Below the pieces are notes generated by a model. It was not told the origin of the DNA. It worked only from the letters and a program-made list of their open reading frames with translations, and ran no database searches. Positions 6,244-10,400 of a DNA stretch of 10,400 nucleotides are shown here, one piece after another (the first letter of the stretch is position 1; each line of letters opens with the position of its first letter). The translations under genes were made by a program, and so were the position numbers. This DNA is from Clostridia bacterium (GTDB lineage Bacteria > Bacillota > Clostridia > Oscillospirales > CAG-382). Location: NCBI GenBank assembly GCA_017938055.1, contig JAGBCG010000011.1, positions 1-10,400 of the forward strand, read 5' to 3'.

Positions 6244-7419
6244 ATAATGAGTAAATTAAAAAGGGCGGCAGTGCTTTGCATAAAATCGGTGCCTGTACTA
6301 TATGTGGTATTTGCACTGATTGTGGGCATAAGTGATTTTACCGTACCCGATAATATAACAATAAGAAGAAACGATTTAAAAAATGCGTCCGTGAATGTAA
6401 TGGGCGTGACGGATAGCTGTACTGTTGAAGCAAAGCTTTTCGGAGTGCTTCCCATAAAAGAAGTACAGGTAACGGTAGTTGACGATAAAAAGCTTGCGGC
6501 GGGAGGAAATGTCTTTGGAGTGAAGTTTTTTACAAAGGGCGTCATGATAATAAAACAAACGGAAATAGAAACCTCAAAAGGAAGTGTAAACCCATCAAAG
6601 CAAGCGGGACTAAATGTAAGTGATGTAATACTAAAAATTGATGGTAAGCAAGTAAATACAGTTGAAGAAGTGTCACAGATTGTTGAACGTTCATATGGCA
6701 GAGAGCTTGAAATAATTTATTTGCGTGACGGAAAAGAGGAAAAATGTGTTCTTGCACCGGTTCTGTCGCTTACGGATAAAAAATATAAGACAGGCTTGTG
6801 GGTGCGTGACAGTACGGCAGGTATAGGAACGGTGACGTATTACAACCCTGTAAGCAAAAGCTTTGCAGGTCTTGGTCATGGAATATGTGATATTGACACA
6901 GGAATGTTAATGCCGCTTTTAAGAGGAAGCGTTGTAGATGTTGAAATAACGGATGTAATAAAAGGAAAAAAAGGAATACCCGGAGAAATAAAAGGAAGCT
7001 TTGATAATAAAAAACAGGGTGTCCTTACAGAAAACACAGATTGTGGTATATATGGAGTAATGGATGATGTGCAAGGCATGGAAAATCAACAGCTTTATGA
7101 CGTGGCATTAAAGGATGAAGTAAAAAAAGGGGAAGCAATAATACTAAGTCAGATTGATATGGAGGGTGTAAAGCAGTATTCTGTGGAGATTGAGAAAATT
7201 GTAGATACAGAGGATGAGTATAAAAACTTTGTCATACACGTAACCGATGAAAGACTTCTTGAAAAAACGGGCGGCATAGTGCAGGGAATGTCGGGTAGTC
7301 CAATCGTTCAGAATGGAAAATTAGTTGGTGCAGTAACTCATGTTTTTGTGAATGATCCAACAAGAGGTTATGGGATATTCATTGAGAATATGTTAGCGGA
7401 AGCAGATAAAATTAAATAA
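6241..7419 (+). CDS. spoIVB: SpoIVB, sporulation signalling serine peptidase (family S55)
   Basis: In sporulating Bacillota, SpoIVB is made in the forespore, crosses into the intermembrane space and cleaves SpoIVFA. That activates SpoIVFB and therefore sigma-K in the mother cell. The 392-residue product has an N-terminal hydrophobic signal/anchor (about 10-30), a PDZ domain (about 105-180, with KQAGLNVSDVILKIDG) and the S55 peptidase domain from GIGTVTYYNP onward. The catalytic triad is H213 in GLGHG, D336 in HVTDER and S351 in VQGMSGSPI. The 15-residue D-to-S gap matches the spacing I recall for B. subtilis (D363, S378). The C-terminal THVFVNDPTRGYGIFIENML is family-typical. The TTG start is chosen by its ribosome-site spacing. 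spo0A, often the next gene, is absent; a terminator follows instead. Confidence 0.95.
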   Translation: MIMSKLKRAAVLCIKSVPVLYVVFALIVGISDFTVPDNITIRRNDLKNASVNVMGVTDSCTVEAKLFGVLPIKEVQVTVVDDKKLAAGGNVFGVKFFTKGVMIIKQTEIETSKGSVNPSKQAGLNVSDVILKIDGKQVNTVEEVSQIVERSYGRELEIIYLRDGKEEKCVLAPVLSLTDKKYKTGLWVRDSTAGIGTVTYYNPVSKSFAGLGHGICDIDTGMLMPLLRGSVVDVEITDVIKGKKGIPGEIKGSFDNKKQGVLTENTDCGIYGVMDDVQGMENQQLYDVALKDEVKKGEAIILSQIDMEGVKQYSVEIEKIVDTEDEYKNFVIHVTDERLLEKTGGIVQGMSGSPIVQNGKLVGAVTHVFVNDPTRGYGIFIENMLAEADKIK

Positions 7420-7426
7420 GATGAAT

Positions 7427-7459
7427 GCTCACTTATATTTAATATAGGTGAGCGTTTTT
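7427..7459 (+). terminator. Terminator after spoIVB
   Basis: GCTCAC (7427-7432) pairs with GTGAGC (7448-7453), and the stem extends through a T-G wobble and TATA/TATA. A run of five Ts (7455-7459) follows, 7 bases after the spoIVB stop. The hairpin also lies just past the end of the converging AraC gene and could help end that transcript, although the minus-strand side has only a broken T-rich run. Confidence 0.85.
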
Positions 7460-7467
7460 ATATCTTT

Positions 7468-8391
7468 CTATTTGTCATATTTGTGCTTTTTATATTCGGA
7501 TGGCAGACAGCCCATGTTCTTTTTAAATGCATCAATATAAGCGGATTGACTTTTGAACCCAACCTCGTATGCTGCTCCTGAGCTTGACATTTCCTTCAGC
7601 AACGGCAAGCTTTCCAAAACTCTGCGTTTTGCTATGTAGTCCGAAACAGATATGTTAAAGGTATCTTTAAATTTTCTGGAAATATGCTCTCTGCTGTAGT
7701 GAAATTTTTTTGCGATTTCTTTGGATGTAGAAATAGAAGCGTACTCGGTGTCGATGTAATTTTTTATTTCCATACAACAGTCTAATGACTTAATAGGTTT
7801 GGTAACGCTGATTTCAGCACTGTTCAAAATGCCTAACAGCTCAATAACGAAAGCTTTTGCTAATAGTCCGCTGTAAAAGTAATCTGATTTGAGATGTGTA
7901 TCAATTTTTTTCAAAATAACTTTTATTTCCTCTTTATATGAAATATCAGGATAAAATACATTGGAAACTTGGCAATTCATAAAATCTGTCATGGGAATTA
8001 ATGTGTTATTTAATGAAAATAAATCCTTTGAAAAATAAAAGACATGTCTTTCGTAATTGGATTCGGACAGTAAAGTTGCTGTATGCATTTGACCGGGAAG
8101 AAACCACATGACAGAATACGGTTTAGGCTTTACTACATAATTATCTGTTATATAATTTATGTTTCCGTCTATGTAAATAATAAGTTCATAATAATTATGT
8201 ACGTGTAAACCTTCAGTAAAGGTTTTCTTCGTATACTCATTTGCCCTGTGTGAATATATAAGGTTTTTATCTATAATATAGTCCGTCCAATCACAACGGT
8301 TGTAAAAAGAAGTGTATCCCTGTTTTCTGCACTCATTTAGATATAAACCTTTTGTTTGGTGTGTTTTGATATATTGTTCTGATAAAGTCAT
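7468..8391 (-). CDS. AraC-family transcriptional regulator
   Basis: The 307-residue product is a typical sugar-responsive AraC regulator. Its N-terminal cupin-like effector domain has HVHNYYELIIYIDG (H63, H65) and a proline-rich PKPYSVMWFLPGQMH strand-turn. The C-terminal AraC DNA-binding domain has two helix-turn-helix units: STSKEIAKKFHYSREHISRKFK (about 221-242) and AAYEVGFKSQSAYIDAFKK (about 272-290), ending in the usual GxxPSEYK. The frame is open to GTG 8412, but AAGGAG (8402-8397) falls inside that extension and lies 5 bases before ATG 8391, which I take as the start. It is divergent from the FAD oxidoreductase gene with a shared 127-bp region, the usual layout for an AraC activator and its target. 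The ligand is unknown. Confidence 0.93.
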   Translation of the reverse strand: MTLSEQYIKTHQTKGLYLNECRKQGYTSFYNRCDWTDYIIDKNLIYSHRANEYTKKTFTEGLHVHNYYELIIYIDGNINYITDNYVVKPKPYSVMWFLPGQMHTATLLSESNYERHVFYFSKDLFSLNNTLIPMTDFMNCQVSNVFYPDISYKEEIKVILKKIDTHLKSDYFYSGLLAKAFVIELLGILNSAEISVTKPIKSLDCCMEIKNYIDTEYASISTSKEIAKKFHYSREHISRKFKDTFNISVSDYIAKRRVLESLPLLKEMSSSGAAYEVGFKSQSAYIDAFKKNMGCLPSEYKKHKYDK

Positions 8392-8408
8392 AGAGTCTCC
8401 TTTATATA

Positions 8409-8436
8409 TCACAAATCAAAAATATTATGTCACAAA
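8409..8436 (+). promoter_or_regulatory. Direct repeats 21 bp apart, candidate AraC-family operator
   Basis: TCACAAA occurs at 8409-8415 and 8430-8436. The starts are 21 bp apart, two helical turns, and the flanks are similar (TATATCACAAATC and TTATGTCACAAAAA). AraC-family dimers typically bind such direct repeats on one face of the helix. The proximal copy ends 28 bp before the -10 element at 8465, so a bound activator would touch the -35 region. The distal copy is close to the regulator's own start and could give autoregulation. Confidence 0.55.
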
Positions 8437-8464
8437 AAATATATATGTTTTTACAATGTGATAC

Positions 8465-8470
8465 TATAAT
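8465..8470 (+). promoter_or_regulatory. -10 element of the FAD oxidoreductase promoter
   Basis: A perfect TATAAT lies at 8465-8470. At 17-bp spacing the -35 position holds TATATG, a poor match to TTGACA, as expected for an activator-dependent promoter. It is directly followed by ATG 8471, which would then lie before or at the transcription start and so is an unlikely translation start. Confidence 0.55.
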
Positions 8471-8518
8471 ATGAGTATACATAAAAAAATAAATTTGTCA
8501 AGAGGAGATGTAACTTCA

Positions 8519-10336
8519 ATGGGAGAACTGCTAAAAAAGACCATAAATACAGATGTATGTGTAATCGGAGGTGGTCTTGCAGGTATTTGTGCTGCAATTT
8601 CTGCTGCACGCACGGGAGCAAGAGTTGTTTTAATGCAAGACAGACCAATGCTTGGGGGGAATGCATCAAGTGAAATAAGAATGTGGGTATCAGGAGCAGG
8701 TAGTCGTGTAAGAAATTTGCAGGAAACGGGAATCATGGAAGAAATTCTGCTGGAAAATATGTATCGTAACCCAACAAGAAATTTTTCGATTTGGGATTCC
8801 ATACTTTACGAGAAAGTAAAAGCGGAAGAAAACATTGAGTTATTACTTAATTGTGCCTGCTGTGACGCTGTATGTAATAACAATAAAATTGAAAGTATTG
8901 TTGGATTTCAGCTTACTACGTATACATGGCAGAAAGTAACTTCAAAAATATTTATAGATTGCTCAGGTGACAGTATTCTTGCCGAGCTTTGTGATGCTGA
9001 ATATATGGTTGGACGCGAAGCAAAGGACGAATTTAATGAAGAATTCGGCTTGGAAAAAGCCGATAAAAAAACTATGGGTATGAGTTTGATGATTCAGGCA
9101 CATGAAACAGATCATCATTGCGAGTTTATTGCACCCGACTGGGCGTACAAATTCAAGACAGACGAGGATATGAAATTTAAACCTCATGATTGTCTTAACA
9201 AGATAAACACCAATTTTTACTGGATTGAATTAGGCGGAGAGGCAGACTCTATTCATGATACAGAAGAAATACGCGATGAGCTGTTGAAAATTGCCTTTGG
9301 TGTGTGGGATCATATGAAAAATCAGGGTGACCATGGTGCTGATAACTGGGAACTTGATTTTATAGGATTCTTGCCGGGAAAACGAGAAAGTCGCAGATAT
9401 GTGGGTGACTATGTTCTTACACAGAACGATGTTGAAAATGCCGCAAGCTTCTACGACGAGGTTGCATACGGCGGTTGGCAGATAGACAATCACCTGCCCG
9501 GCGGCTTTGCGATGGATGGCAAAGGTGAAGGTCATTTACAAAAGAAAAGGCTTACTGAGCCTTACGGAATTCCACTTCGCACTCTCTATTCTAAAAACAT
9601 AGAAAATCTTATGTTTGCAGGACGAAACATAAGCGCATCTCATATTGCTTTTGCAACTGTTCGGGTAATGGGAACCTGTGCAGTTGTGGGGCAGGCAGCA
9701 GGCACAGCAGCAGCTCTTGCAGTTAAATATGGCTTGACAGCTCGTGAACTCGGAAAGCAAAGGATAGAGGAATTGCAGGATATTCTTATGGATGATGATT
9801 GTTTCCTGCCTCATTTTAAGCGTAAAATATCACCTCTTTGCACAAATGAAACCTTATCGGCTGTTTGGGGAGATGCATCAAACCTTATTAATGGTGTAGA
9901 CAGAAAAATCTGGGGTAACGATAACGGTTATTGGGGTATGGTTAACCGTCCTGTAACTTATACATTTAAAGAAAAGACGCATATTGATGAATTCAGACTA
10001 ATAGTCGACAGTGACCTTGATCGTGAATACACAGAGGGCAATCCCGATGCATTAAATATTTCTACAACATTATTTAAACGTCTTGATTATAATTATACTT
10101 CATTTGGTTTCCCGAAATGTATGTTAAAATCATTTAAAATAGAAATATTGAATGAAAATGACGAATGGGTAACATTATATGAAACACATGAAAACCATCA
10201 GCGTATGATAACAGGCATAATAGATGCAGACACTACTGCCGTAAGATTGATACCTAAGACAACTTATTTTTCCGAAAGTCTTTGGACAACTTACGGAAGC
10301 GCACAGGCACATATATTTGCGTTTGATTTAAATTAA
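8519..10336 (+). CDS. FAD-dependent oxidoreductase with C-terminal beta-sandwich-like domain
   Basis: The 605-residue product starts with a Rossmann FAD-binding fold: DVCVIGGGLAGICAAISAA (12-30, dinucleotide GGGLAG at 17-22) and RPMLGGNASSEIR shortly after. It has the conserved FLPGKRESRR and the second FAD contact FAGRNISASH (about 366-375), with VGQAAGTAAALA beyond. This is the FAD_oxidored (PF12831) type often found in polysaccharide and organic-acid catabolic loci. Residues from about 440 to the end (NLINGVDRKIWG ... FRLIVDSDLDREY) look like a jelly-roll or discoidin-like module, which may bind carbohydrate (inference). There is no signal peptide, so it is probably cytoplasmic. The frame opens at ATG 8471, but that codon has no ribosome site and abuts a -10 element. 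ATG 8519 has AGAGGAG (8501-8507) 11 bases upstream, slightly long, and matches the usual family N-terminus. The substrate cannot be told from sequence. Confidence 0.88.
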   Translation: MGELLKKTINTDVCVIGGGLAGICAAISAARTGARVVLMQDRPMLGGNASSEIRMWVSGAGSRVRNLQETGIMEEILLENMYRNPTRNFSIWDSILYEKVKAEENIELLLNCACCDAVCNNNKIESIVGFQLTTYTWQKVTSKIFIDCSGDSILAELCDAEYMVGREAKDEFNEEFGLEKADKKTMGMSLMIQAHETDHHCEFIAPDWAYKFKTDEDMKFKPHDCLNKINTNFYWIELGGEADSIHDTEEIRDELLKIAFGVWDHMKNQGDHGADNWELDFIGFLPGKRESRRYVGDYVLTQNDVENAASFYDEVAYGGWQIDNHLPGGFAMDGKGEGHLQKKRLTEPYGIPLRTLYSKNIENLMFAGRNISASHIAFATVRVMGTCAVVGQAAGTAAALAVKYGLTARELGKQRIEELQDILMDDDCFLPHFKRKISPLCTNETLSAVWGDASNLINGVDRKIWGNDNGYWGMVNRPVTYTFKEKTHIDEFRLIVDSDLDREYTEGNPDALNISTTLFKRLDYNYTSFGFPKCMLKSFKIEILNENDEWVTLYETHENHQRMITGIIDADTTAVRLIPKTTYFSESLWTTYGSAQAHIFAFDLN

Positions 10337-10400
10337 TGTTTGCCAAACCGTCACTCTAAAAGAGGTAAACGGTTCGATTATAGAATGCTCAGGTGCACCA
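10328..10400 (-). CDS. Possible C-terminal end of a converging gene (rest outside window)
   Basis: On the minus strand, 23 codons are open from the right edge to a TAA at 10330-10328. They end in EPFTSFRVTVWQTLI, which reads like the final strands of a beta-rich protein. The other two minus frames contain stops in this stretch. It would overlap the end of the oxidoreductase gene by 9 bases, tail to tail. Too short to assign a family; it may be chance. Confidence 0.35.
   Translation of the reverse strand, partial: GAPEHSIIEPFTSFRVTVWQTLI

Noticed and set aside
8961..9187. Minus-strand frame inside the oxidoreductase gene
   Set aside because: No ribosome site or family motif; fully covered by the FAD oxidoreductase.
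10346..10374. Hairpin AACCGT ... ACGGTT after the oxidoreductase stop, considered as a terminator
   Set aside because: The outer stem is only 6 bp, with a separate small CTCT/AGAG stem inside, and no T-run follows on either strand. It also lies in a possible minus-strand coding tail.

Overview
The window looks like chromosomal DNA from a low-GC, endospore-forming member of the Firmicutes, most likely class Clostridia. The support is an AT-rich base composition with strong purine-rich Shine-Dalgarno sites, a SpoIVB sporulation protease, an adjacent lepA-hemW pair, LexA-like boxes of the Gram-positive GAAC-N4-GTTC type, and an AraC/FAD-oxidoreductase pair of a kind common in gut-associated Clostridia. 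No rRNA, tRNA, CRISPR array, insertion sequence, phage gene or plasmid origin was seen. The largest gap between genes is about 250 bases.

Layout. (1) 1-904, minus strand: the N-terminal 301 residues of an unusual ABC exporter whose membrane domain is preceded by about 200 extra residues, including a four-cysteine zinc ribbon. (2) 905-1154: a divergent promoter region. (3) 1155-4168: lepA (elongation factor 4) and hemW (radical SAM/heme chaperone), 11 bases apart and read as one unit that ends at a strong hairpin-plus-T-run terminator. (4) 4216-5615: a Y-family translesion DNA polymerase with its own sigma-A-type promoter. That promoter carries four LexA-box-like 12-mers, three of them in exact 13-bp register. 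(5) 5705-6105, minus strand: a small single-domain SLOG (DUF2493/YspA-like) protein with its own terminator. (6) 6106-6240: a short divergent region with a 16-bp palindrome. (7) 6241-7419: spoIVB, best read from a TTG start, followed by a terminator that may also serve the next gene. (8) 7468-8391, minus strand: an AraC-family regulator. It is divergent from (9) 8519-10336, a FAD-dependent oxidoreductase with a beta-sandwich-like C-terminal extension. Two direct repeats 21 bp apart sit in the gap between them. (10) 10328-10400, minus strand: a possible C-terminal tail of a converging gene that runs off the window.

Functionally, the left half is housekeeping (translation, heme trafficking, SOS mutagenesis). 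The middle holds a sporulation checkpoint protease and a presumptive nucleotide-binding protein. The right end looks like the edge of an accessory catabolic locus, with an AraC regulator controlling a divergent oxidoreductase. The most unusual items are the LexA-like array in front of the polymerase, the zinc-ribbon ABC exporter and the compact AraC operator arrangement. I did not find a clearly undescribed multi-gene system.
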